Origin: Isoperla grammatica
Lineage: Eukaryota > Arthropoda > Insecta > Plecoptera > Perlodidae
Assembly: GCA_945910005.1 (NCBI GenBank)
Contig: OX246743.1
Span: forward strand, 9,108,736-9,172,735
Reading direction: 5' to 3'
Length of the DNA stretch: 64,000 bases
The notes beneath the pieces were generated by a model. It did not search any database and was not told the origin of the DNA. It saw only the letters and a program-made list of their open reading frames with translations. This document shows, piece after piece, positions 43,894 through 54,500 of the stretch; within the stretch, counting starts at the first letter, position 1, and every line of letters starts with the position of its first letter. Position numbers and translations under genes: made by a program.

Positions 43894-46800
43894 TTGTGTA
43901 CGTTGTGCACACACACACCCACAAAGAGGTCAAGGAAGCTCAACCCCCCCCCCCCCCCCACCACCGCCATAAACTTTCGAGGTAGGTGGCTAACAGCTTC
44001 AAGGGTGGTGGGCCCTGTGATAGGTTGTGACACTCACACCCGCAAAAAGGTCAAAAAAGCTCCACCCCCTCAACTCCCCCCCCCCCCCCCCCCACCCAAC
44101 CCCACTTTCAAGGTAGGTGGCTAACAGCTTCAAGGGTGGTGGGCCCTGTGATAGGTTGTGACACTCACACCCGCAAAAAGGTCAAAAAAGCTCCACCCCC
44201 TCAACTCCCCCCCCCCCCACCCAACCCCACTTTCGAGGTAGGTGGCTAACAGCTTCAAGGGTGGTGGGCCCTGTGATAGGTTGTGACACTCACACCCGCA
44301 AAAAGGTTGAGCAAGCTCAACCCCCCCCCCCTAACCACACTTTCGAGGTAGGTGGCTAACAGCTTCAAGGGTGGTGGGCCCTGTGATAGGTTGTGACACT
44401 CACACCCACAAAAAGGTTGAGCAAGCTCAACCCCCTCAACCCCCCCCTCCCCCCCACCAAACCCCACTTTCGAGGTAAGTGGCTAACAGCTGCAAGGGTG
44501 GTGGGCCCTGTGATAGGTTGTGACACTCACACCCGCAAAAAGGTTGAGCAAGCTCCACCCCCCCCCCCTAACCCCACTTTCGAGGTAGGTGGCTAAAAGC
44601 TTCAAGGGTGGTGGGCCCTGTGATAGGTTGTGACACTCACACCCGCAAAAAGGTCAAAAAAGCTCCACCCCCTCAACTCCCCCCCCCCCCCACCCAACCC
44701 CACTTTCGAGGTAGGTGGCTAACAGCTTCAAGGGTGGTGGGCCCTGTGATAGGTTGTGACACTCACACCCACAAACGGGTCAAAAAAGCTCCACCCCCTC
44801 AACTCCCCCCCCCCCCCCACCCAACCCCACTTTCGAGGTAGGTGGCTAACAGCTTCAAGGGTGGTGGGCCCTGTGATAGGTTGTGACACTCACACTCGCA
44901 AAAAGGTCAAAAAAGCTCCACCCCCTCAACTCCCCCCCCCCCACTCAACCCCACTTTCGAGGTAGGTGGCTTACAGCTTCAAGGGTGGTGGGCCCTGTGA
45001 TAGGTTGTGACACTCACACCCGCAAAAAGGTTGAGCAAGCTCCACCCCCCCCCCCTAACCCCACTTTCGAGGTAGGTGGCTAACAGCTTCAAGGGTGGTG
45101 GGCCCTGTGATAGGTTGTGACACTCACACCCACAAAAAGGTTGAGCGAGCTCCACCCCCTCAACCCCCCCCCCTCCCCCCCACCAAACCCCACTTTCGAG
45201 GTAGGTGGCTAACAGCTGCAAGGGTTTTGGGCCCTGTGATAGGTTGTGACACTCACACCCGCAAAAAGGTTGAGCAAGCTCAACCCCCCCCCCCCTAACC
45301 CCACTTTCGAGGTAGGTGGCTAACAGCTTCAAGGGTGGTGGGCCCTGTGATAGGTTGTGACACTCACACCCACAAAAAGGTTGAGCAAGCTCCACCCCCT
45401 CAACCCCCCCCCCCTCCCCCCCACCAAACCCCACTTTCAAGGTAGGTGGCTAACAGCTGCAAGGGTGGTGGGCCCTGTGATAGGTTGTGACACTCACACC
45501 CTCAAAAAGGTTGAGCAAGCTCCACCCCCCCCCCTAACCCCACTTTCGAGGTAGGTGGCTAACAGCTTCAAGGGTGGTGGGCCCTGTGATAGGTTGTGAC
45601 ACTCACACCCGCAAAAAGGTCAAAAAAGCTCCACCCCCTCAACTCCCCCCCCCTAACCCAACCCCACTTTCGAGGTAGGTGGCTAACAGCTTCAAGGGTG
45701 GTGGGCCCTGTGATAGTTTGTGACACTTACACCCGCAAAAAGGTCAGAAAAGCTCCACCCCCTCAACTCCCCCCCCCCCCACCCAACCCCACTTTCGAGG
45801 TAGGTGGCTAACAGCTTCAAGGGTGGTGGGCCCTGTGATAGGTTGTGACACTCACACCCGCAAAAAGGTTGAGCAAGCTCCACCCCCCCCCCCCTAACCC
45901 CACTTTCGAGGTAGGTGGCTAACAGCTTCAAGGGTGGTGGGCCCTGTGATAGGTTGTGACACTCACACCCACAAAAAGGTTGAGCAAGCTCCACCCCCTC
46001 AACCCCCCCCCCACCAAACCCCACTTTCGAGGTAGGTGGCTAACAGCTGCAAGGGTGGTGGGCCCTGTGATAGGTTGTGACACTCACACCCGCAAAAAGG
46101 TCAAAAAAGCTCCACTTCCTCAACTCCCCCCCCCCCCCACCCAACCCCACTTTCGAGGTAGGTGGCTAACAGCTGCAAGGGTGGTGGGCCCTGTGATAGG
46201 TTGTGACACTCACACCCACAAAAAGGTTGAGCAAGCTCCACCCCCTCAACCCCCCCCCCACCAAACCCCACTTTCGAGGTAGGTGGCTAACAGCTTCAAG
46301 GGTGGTGGGCCCTGTGATAGGTTGTGACACTCACACCCACAAAAAGGTTGAGCAAGCTCCACCCCCTCAACCCCCCCCCCCCACCAAACCCCACTTTCGA
46401 GGTAAGTGGCTAACAGCTGCAAGGGTGGTGGGCCCTGTGATAGGTTGTGACACTCACACCCGCAAAAAGGTTGAGCAAGCTCCACCCCCCCCCCCAATCT
46501 CACTTTCGAGGTAGGTGGCTAACAGCTTCAAGGGTGGTGGGCCCTGTGATAGGTTGTGACACTCACACCCGCAAAAAGGTCAAAAAAGCTCCACTTCCTC
46601 AACTCCCCCCCCCCCCCCCACCCAACCCCACTTTCGAGGAAGGTGGCAAACAGCTTCAAGGGTGGTGGGCCCTGTGATAGATTGTGACACTCACACCCAC
46701 AATAAGGTCAAAAAAGCTCCACCCCCTCAACTCCCCCCCCCCCCACCCAACCCCACTTTCGAGGTAGGTGGCTAACAGCTTCAAGGGTGGTGGGCCCTGT

Positions 46801-47582
46801 GATAGGTTGTGACACTCACACCCGCAAAAAGGTTGAGCAAGCTCCACCCCCCCCCCCCCTAACCCCACTTTCGAGGTAGGTGGCTAACAGCTTCAAGGGT
46901 GGTGGGCCCTGTGATAGGTTGTGACACTCACACCCACAAAAAGGTTGAGCAAGCTCCACCCCCTCAACCCCCCCCCCTCCCCCCCACCAAACCCCACTTT
47001 CGAGGTAGGTGGCTAACAACTGCAAGGGTGGTGGGCCCTGTGATAGGTTGTGACACTCACACCCGCAAAAAGGTTGAGCAAGCTCCACCCCCCACCCCCC
47101 CAATCTCACTTTCGAGGTAGGTGGCTAACAGCTTCAAGGGTGGTGGGCCCTGTGATAGGTTGTGACACTCACACCCGCAAAAAGGTCAAAAAAGCTCCAC
47201 TTCCTCAACTCCCCCCCCCCCCCCCCACCCAACCCCACTTTCGAGGAAGGTGGCTAACAGCTTCAAGGGTGGTGGGCCCTGTGATAGGTTGTGACACTCA
47301 CACCCACAATAAGGTCAAAAAAGCTCCACCCCCTCAACTCCCCCCCCCCCCACCCAACCCCACATTCGAGGTAGGTGGCTAACAGCTTCAAGGGTGGTGG
47401 GCCCTGTGATAGGTTGTGACACTCACACCCACAATAAGGTCAAAAAAGCTCCACCCCCTCAACTCCCCCCCCCCCACCCAACCCCACATTCGAGGTAGGT
47501 GGCTAACAGCTTCAAGGGTGGTGGGCCCTGTGATAGGTTGTGACACTCACACCCGCAAAAAGGTTGAGCAAGCTCCACCCCC
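43894..47582. repeat. C array: ~123-bp C-rich minisatellite, expanded
   Basis: About 30 units, counted by the word GGGCCCTGTGATAG. Each unit has a constant part (TTTCGAGGTAGGTGGCTAAC, TTGTGACACTCACACCC, AAAAAGGT) and a variable run of about 8 to 20 C. Three subtypes alternate: GTCAAAAAAGCTCC with CAACTCCCCC and ACCCAACCCCAC; GTTGAGCAAGCTCC with CCCCTAACCCCAC; and GTTGAGCAAGCTCC with CTCAACCCCC and ACCAAACCCCAC. The minus strand therefore has a long G run in each unit. Proline-rich open frames on the plus strand come from the C runs. Confidence 0.92.
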
Positions 47583-47731
47583 TGAGAGGACAAGGACTGG
47601 ACCAGGGCCAGGTAGGGCAGGAACTGTCCAATAAAGTGGATACCACAATTGATTTATTGTCATTTAATTATTCTCTGTGACATTATCTATCTACGTCTTA
47701 CGATTCTAATAGCAATTTATAATTGAGCTCC
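47583..47731 (-). repeat. Composite segment copy 2: flank F' with poly(A) signal
   Basis: Close match to 37849-38022. On the minus strand AATAAA lies at 47658-47653, about 74 nt after the stop of the 47-codon ORF. GAGGAGCTCAATTATAAATT and the region around the signal are the same in both copies. Confidence 0.65.
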
Positions 47732-47875
47732 TCAGTTAGTATCATCTGGTCCCACCCAACAGGGAAAATCATCCATCTGAATGAGCATGTCCGGGTCATC
47801 GGGGGCTCCGACCGCTTTTCCCATGAGGAACACCGCCATCATAGTAAGCACAGACCACAGCCACAGGGCGTACAT
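47732..47875 (-). CDS. Short secreted-type ORF (47 codons) with downstream poly(A) signal
   Basis: Minus strand, ATG at 47875-47873, TGA at 47734-47732. The leader MYALWLWSVLTMMAVFLM-GKAVG parallels that of the S units; a cut after AVG would leave a 24-residue acidic peptide beginning APDDPDML and ending GPDDTN, with a single Cys. It diverges from the S units after APDD, so it is not simply another satellite unit. AATAAA follows at 74 nt. A (TTG)n-TTGCAG tract lies directly upstream, where a splice acceptor would be. I do not recognise the peptide. It could be the progenitor-type end of the exon from which the S satellite grew. Real expression is unproven. Confidence 0.35.
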   Translation of the reverse strand: MYALWLWSVLTMMAVFLMGKAVGAPDDPDMLIQMDDFPCWVGPDDTN

Positions 47876-48080
47876 TGCTGCAACAACAACAACAACAACA
47901 ACAACCACAACAACAACAACAACAACAACAACAAAAACAACAACAACAACATGGAGCTATTGACGGGACAGAGCGCTGAGCCCTCTCTGCTATGGCGTCG
48001 GGGGCTCCGGCAGCCTCGCCCATGAGGAACACCGCCAGCATTGCAAGCACAGACCACAGCCACAGGGCGTACATTGCTGC

Positions 48081-48136
<56 letters not shown>

Positions 48137-48163
48137 AAACAACAACAACAACATGGAGCTATA
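47876..48163 (-). repeat. Composite segment copy 2: unexpanded S array (about two units)
   Basis: (CAA)n tract with a few changes at 47879-47950, one complete S unit at 47951-48073 encoding the same leader (MYALWLWSVLAM), a second long CAA tract at about 48080-48151, then CATGGAGCTAT, where the unit breaks off into the ~300-bp subrepeat at AACTCCAAATATAG. Confidence 0.85.
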
Positions 48164-49890
48164 ACTCCAAATATAGACGGATATACGAAATGATGGTCTC
48201 ACAGGATGCAAAAAGTATCAAAGAATGCGATCTAAATATAAAACCTGCAAAAATCCAAAAACATTATTTTTCGACGTTATGCAACCAAGGCTATAGTCTT
48301 CTCAGATTTTCAATTTTTACACTTCGTCTTTTTATGATCGAATTCGATTAAAAATGGCCCCGTGAATCTGAATCCGTAAACACTTTTTGCGGAAACCAAT
48401 CGTTTGTCTGTAAAATAATAATGAATATTCTACTCGAAATTTCTTATTGTAATTGTAACTCCAACGGATTTACGAACTGATGGTCTCACAGGTTGCAAAA
48501 AAAAGATCGCGATCTGATCATAAAAACTACAAAAATACAAAAAAGTATTTTTCGACGTTTTGCAACCAAGACTAAAGTCGTCTCAGATTTTTCGATTTTT
48601 ACACTTGTCTTTTTATGATCGAACTCGATTATAAAAGACCTCATTAATCCGAATCCGTAAACAGTTTTTTGAAGAAACCAACCGTTTGTCTGTAAAATAT
48701 AATGAATATTCTACTCGATTCTTCTTAATAAGATTGTTACTCCAAGTATGGATGGATTTATGTACTGATGGTCTCACAGGATGCAAAAAGTATCAAAAAA
48801 TGCGATCTGATCATAAAAACTGCAAAAATAAAAAAAAAGTGATTTTTGACGTTTTGCAACCAAGGCAAACGGGGTCATTTTTAATCGAATTCTACCATAA
48901 AAAGACAAAGTGTAAAAATTGAAAATCTGAGAAGACGGTCTTCTCAGATTTTCAATTTTTACACTTTGTCTTTTTATAGTCGAATTCGATTAAAAATGAC
49001 CCCGTTTATCCGAATCCGTAACAGTTTTTTGAAGAAACTAACCGTTTGTCCGTAAAAAAAATAATAAAGATTCTACTCGAATCTTCTTATTGTGATTGTA
49101 ACTCCAAATATGAATGGATTAACAAACTGATGGTCTCACAGGATGCAAAAGCTATCAAAGAATGCGATCTGATAATAAAAAATGCAAAAATTAAAAAAAA
49201 GTGATTTATGACGTTTTGCAAATAAGGCTATATATAGTCTTCTCAGATTTTCAGTTTTTACACTTTGTCTTTTTATGGTCGAATTCGATAAAAAATGACC
49301 CCGTGAATCCGAATCCGAAAACAGTTTTTTGAAGAAACTTAATGTGTGTCTGTAAAAAAATATTGAATATTCTACTCGATTCTTCTTATTGTATTTGTTT
49401 CTCCAAATATGAATGGATTTACGAACTGATGGTCTCACAGGATGCAAAAATATCAAAGAATGCGATTTGATCATTAAAACTGCAAAAATTAAAAAAAAGT
49501 AATTTATGACGTTTTGCAACCAAGACGTTAGTCTTCTCAGATTTTCAATATTTACACTTTGTCTTTTTATGATCGAATTCGATTTAAAATTGACCCGTGA
49601 ATCCGAATCCGTAAACAGTTTTTTACAGCAACCAACCGTTTGTCTGTAAAAAAAATCATGAATATTCTACCCGACTCTTCTTATTGTGATTGTTACTCCA
49701 AATATTGACGGATTTACTAACTGATGGTCTCACAGGATGCAAAAAGTATCAAAGAATGCGATCTGATCATAAAAACTGCAAAAATTTAAAAAAAGTATTT
49801 TTCGACGTTTTGCAACCAAGGTCTTCTCAGATTTTCAATTTTTACATACCGTCTTTTTATGATCGATTTCGATAAAAATGGCCCCGTGAA
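48164..49890. repeat. ~300-bp tandem subrepeat, about six units
   Basis: Unit starts at about 48168, 48462, 48740, 49101, 49402 and 49698, marked by ACTCCAAATAT, GATGGTCTCACAGGATGC, AAAGAATGCGATCTGATCAT, GACGTTTTGCAACCAAG and AACCGTTTGTCTGTAAA. Units run about 280-360 bp and are diverged. The same unit occurs about 2.6 times in 31187-32040. One unit contains an inverted duplication (48867-49007). Confidence 0.85.
48867..49007. repeat. 141-bp near-perfect palindrome
   Basis: Two 70-bp arms around one base at 48937; 68 of 70 positions pair. The left arm runs AAACGGGGTCATTTTTAATC to GAGAAGAC and the right arm is its reverse complement with two mismatches. It arises from an inverted duplication of part of the 300-bp subrepeat, which elsewhere has only the right-arm orientation. 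Confidence 0.9.
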
Positions 49891-49946
49891 AAAAAAAAAT
49901 TCCTCCATGTAAACCCTTCTCAACTTTTCTTGTCTGAATATGGAAG

Positions 49947-50028
49947 AAAAAAGACTGCCGGTTGCGGGTATCGATCCCCGGACCACGAAAACACTAGTCG
50001 GCGTCGCTACTGCCTACGCCACGCCACA
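49947..50028 (-). other. tRNA-like Pol III module l
   Basis: Minus-strand A-box-like TGGCGTAGGCAG (50010-50021), B-box with one mismatch GGATCGATACC (49967-49977) and a T6 run (49947-49952). Confidence 0.55.
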
Positions 50029-50396
50029 GGATGGAAGTTGGATTGCTTACACTAGTACATAACACACCGCTCTCAATGAATGCATGTATGTATCTCGATT
50101 CATTCTTATTGTAATTGTTACACCTAAGATAGATGGATTTACGAACAGAGGGTCTCGTTGGATTCAAAAAATATGTAAGAATACGATCTGAAGATAAAAA
50201 CTCCGAAAATTGTGAAAAAAACGCGCTTAAAATTTTTTTAAATTTTCGGAGTTTTTATCATCAGATCGTATTGATTGATTGGTTGATCGCGAAAGACTTA
50301 ATCGTTTGTGGAAACTATGAACCGTTTGACAGTTAAAAAATAAACTGTGTCCATGCACGTTGATGCATTGATATAAATGCGTGAAAATGGTGAAAC

Positions 50397-50475
50397 AAAA
50401 AAGAGTGGGTGTAACGGGTCTCGAACCCCAGACCTCGACCATGCTAAGCGGAGACATACCCCATACGCCATAGCA
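50397..50475 (-). other. tRNA-like Pol III module m
   Basis: Minus-strand A-box-like TGGCGTATGGGG (50459-50470), exact B-box GGTTCGAGACC (50417-50427) and a T6 run (50397-50402). The A-to-B spacing is a little shorter than in the other modules. Confidence 0.6.
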
Positions 50476-51582
50476 CATGATGATACCTGCAGCGCTTACA
50501 CAGGTACAAGATACACTGCTCTCAATGTTGTGCATTGTTCGGGGTATTCAGTTAGCTTATATCATAACCTCCTATAGCCGTCTGAACTCCTGATACACAT
50601 CCACAGAAAACGCATTTTTGGGACTTTCAAGACTTGACGTTAGGAACATCACTATAAGCCGTCTGAACTCCTGATACACATCCACAGAAAACGTAGTTTT
50701 GGGACCCACGTTGGAAACATCACACTGAACAGCCAACATTAAAACATGTTTTCTCGGCTTACCGTTAATGCAAGGCAAATATTAACACGTCAAATGTATA
50801 AAGTAAGAATGTCCAATGGGGAAACTCTTATAGTTATTTTCTTAACCCTGTAACAAGAGACGCTACGCGTCGTCAAAGACGTGCTCAAATACACTCTGTT
50901 TTTTAGAATTATATTCTTTACGGCTATAATGTCTATTTGGACGATCTTAAACTTACTTTCTTAAGTAGATCTAGCAATTGTCTACTTTGAAAAAAATCAT
51001 CGTCTCGCTATGTTTGTTGTGAACGACGTCGGGCGTCGCCGAAATTAAATGGATTTTCTTGTCACGTTCCACTTTCGGTACCGATTGTGGATGGACGGTA
51101 ATACCTAGTTAGTCGTATCGTCGAACTTAAGGTCAGTAAGAATCCTTTGTGACGTAGTATGAGCGTCGGTAGCTTCGGTTTGCACAGGTCGTGGTGAGGC
51201 GACGCCAACTTCAAGTAACCAAAATAGTAGACTTTCTTGAGGTTTTTATTTTTTTACGGAAAAACGGTTAGAGATAGAATTTTTTGGTTTTCGATTCTTT
51301 CTTATTTATCTCTCTTTTGATTTGTTTCATATTTTAAAAAAAAATAAAAAAATCAAAAATTTCAAAATTCTCCGATTGTGCTCTTCTGAGACAAAATTTG
51401 AAATTTTGGGCGCCTGTATCTCTGTCAGTATGAGCCCCAGAATATTTTCGTTTTCAGAATGTCTAGATAATTAACGGAATAAAAATAAAAAAAATACAGA
51501 AACAAATTTGGGCCAAACGTTTTTTTGCTACGAGCACTTTAAAAAAACATTTCCTCCATGTAAACCCTTCTCAATGGCATGG

Positions 51583-54500
51583 CGGGTATGGCGGAGTGGC
51601 GAGAGCAACATCGAGGAGATTGTTAGGCGCTTGGATTGCAAAGAGGGCCGCAAGTATGAAGGTGTGACGAGAGCCAGATTGGGGAGATTGTTAGGCGCTC
51701 TGATTGCAAAGAGGGCCGCAAGTATGGCGGAGTGACGAGAGCCACATTGGGGAGATTGTTAGGCGCTTGGATTGCAAAGAGGGCCGCAAGTATGACGGTG
51801 TGACGAGAGCCACATTGGGGAGATTGTAAGGCGCTTGGATTGCAAAGAGGGCCGCAAGTATGACGGTGTGACGAGAACCACATTTGGGAGATTGTAAGGC
51901 GCTTGGATTGCAAAGAGGGCCGCAAGTATGGCGAAGTGGCGAGAGCCACATCGGTGAGATTGTTAGGCGCTCTGATTGCAAAGAGGGCCGCAAGTATGGC
52001 GGTGTGACGAGAGCCACATTGGGGAGATGTAAGGCGTTTTGATTACAAAAAGGGCCGCATGTATGACGGAGTGGCGAGAGCCACACTGGGGAGATTGTTA
52101 GGCGCTTGGATTGCAAAGAGGGCCGCAAGTATGACAGAGTGGCGAGAGCCACATTGGGGAGATTGTTAGGCGCTTGGATTACAAAGAGGGCCGCAAGTAT
52201 GACGGAGTGGCGAGAGCCACATTGGGGAGATTGTTAGGCGTTTTGATTGCAAAGAGGGCCGCAAGTATGGTGGAGTGCCGAGAGCCACATTGGGGAGATT
52301 GTTAGACGCTTGGATTGCAAAGAGGGCCGCAAGTATGACGGAGTGGCGAGAGCAACACTGGGGAGATTGTTAGACGCTTGGATTGAAAAGAGAACCGCAA
52401 GTATGACGGAGTGGCGAGAGCCACACTGGGGAGATTGTTAGGCGCTTTGATTGCAAAGAGGGCCGCAGGTATGACGGAGTGGCGAGAGCCACATCGGAGA
52501 GATTGTTAGGCGCTCTGATTGCAAAGAGGGCCGGAAGTATGGTGGAGTGACGAGAGCCACATTGGGGAGATTGTTAGGCGCTTGGATTGCAAAAGAGGGC
52601 CGCAAGTATGACGGTGTGACGAGAGCCATATTGGGGAGATTGTTAGGCGCTTGGATTGCAAAGAGGGCCGCAAGTATGAAGGTGTGACGAGAGCCACATT
52701 AGGGAGATTGTTAGGCGTTTTGATTGCAAAGAGGGCCGCAAGTATGGTGGATTGACGAGAGCCGGATTGGGGAGATTGTTAGGCGCTTGGATTGCAAAGA
52801 GGGCCGCAAGTATGGCGGAGTGGCGAGAGCCACATCGGGGAGATTGTTAGGCGCTTGGATTGCAAAGAGGGCCGCAAGTATGAAGGTGTGACGAGAGCCA
52901 GATTGGGGAGATTGTTAGGCGCTCTGATTGCAAAGAGGGCCGCAAGTATGGCGGAGTGACGAGAGCCACATCGGGGAGATTGTTAGGCGCTTGGATTGCA
53001 AAAGAGGGCCGCAAGTATGACGGTGTGACGAGAGCCACATTGGGGAGATTGTTAGGCGCTTGGATTGCAAAGAGGGCCGCAAGTATGACGGAGTGGCGAG
53101 AGCCACATTGGGGAGATTTTTTGGCGCTTGGATTGCAAAGAGGGCCGCAAGTATGACGGTGTGACGAGAGCCACATTAAGGAGATTGTTAGGCGCTTGGA
53201 TTGCAAAGAGGGCCGCAAGTATGACGGAGTGACGAGAGCCACATTGGGGAGATTGTAAGGCGCTTGGATTGCAAAGAGGGCCGCAAGTATGACGGTGTGA
53301 CGAGAGCCACATTGGGGAGATTATAAGGCGCTTGGATTGCAAAGAGGGCCGCAAGTATGACGGTGTGACGAGAACCACATTGGGGAGATTGTAAGGCGCT
53401 TGGATTGCAAAGAGGGCCGCAAGTATGGCGAAGTGGCGAGAGCCACATCGGTGAGATTGTTAGGCGCTTGGATTACAAAGATGGCCGCAAGTATGACGGA
53501 GTGTCGAGAGCCACATTGGGGAGATGTTAGGCGTTTTGATTGCAAAGAGGGCCGCAAGTATGACGGAGTGGCGAGAGCCACACTGGGGAGATTGTTAGGC
53601 GCTTGGATTACAAAGAGGGCCGCAAGTATGACGGAGTGCCGAGAGCCACATTGGGGAGATGTTAGGCGTTTTGATTGCAAAGAGGGCCGCAAGTGTGACG
53701 GAGTGGCGAGAGCCACATTGGGGCGATAATTAGGCGCTTGGATTGCAAAGGGGGCCGCAAGTAGGAAGGTGTGACGAGAGCCACATTAGGGAGATTGTTA
53801 GGCGTTTTGATTGCAAAGAGCGCCGCAAGTATGGTGGAGTGACGAGAGCCAGATTGGGGAGATTGTTAGGCGCTTGGATTGCAAAGAGGGCCGCAAGTAT
53901 GGCGAAATGGCGAGAGCCACATCGGTGAGATTGTAAGGCGCTCTGATTGCAAAGAGGGCCGCAAGTATGGCGGTGTGACGAGAGCCACATTGGGGACATT
54001 GTAAGGCGCTTGGATTGCAAAGAGGGCCGCAAGTATGACGGTGTGACGAGAGCCACATTGGGGAGATTGTTAGGCGCTTGGATTGCAAAGAGGGCCGCAA
54101 GTAGGAAGGTGTGACGAGAGCCACATTAGGGAGATTGTTAGGCGTTTTGATTGCAAAGAGCGCCGCAAGTATGGTGGAGTGACGAGAGCCAGATTGGGGA
54201 GATTGTTAGGCGCTTGGATTGCAAAGAGGGCCGCAAGTATGGCGGAGTGGCAAGAGCCACATCGGGGAGATTGTTAGGCGCTTGGATTGCAAAGAGGGCC
54301 GCCAGTATGACGGAGTGACGAGAGCTACATTGGGGAGATTGTAAGGCGCTTGGATTGCAAAGAGGGCCGCAAGTATGACGGTGTGACGAGAACCACATTG
54401 GGGAGATTGTTAGGCGCTTAGATTGCAAAGAGGGCCGCAAGTATGGCGAAGTGGCGAGAGCCACATTGGGGAGATTGTTAGGCGCTTGGATTGCAAAGAG

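Larger units (their letters stand above)
49891..51582 (-). repeat. Second long spacer element: two tRNA-like units, tail, start of next copy
   Basis: Starts with TGTAAACCCTTCTCAAC and continues through two tRNA-like units to a tail (50526-51465) that matches 32216-33076. The tail has an internal 78-bp tandem duplication (AGCCGTCTGAACTCCTGATA at 50576 and 50654). At about 51463 TCTAGATAATTAACG opens a new head-to-tail copy, which is cut by array 7 after CCCTTCTCAATGGCATGG. No coding frame recognised. Confidence 0.75.

Noticed and set aside
44593..47382. Proline-rich open frames in the C array
   Set aside because: They are produced by C runs and change frame with every change in run length. 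No start context or conserved frame.
1070..50475. Functional tRNA genes at the minus-strand tRNA-like modules
   Set aside because: A- and B-boxes are good, but acceptor and T-stem pairing is poor and no proper anticodon arm can be drawn.
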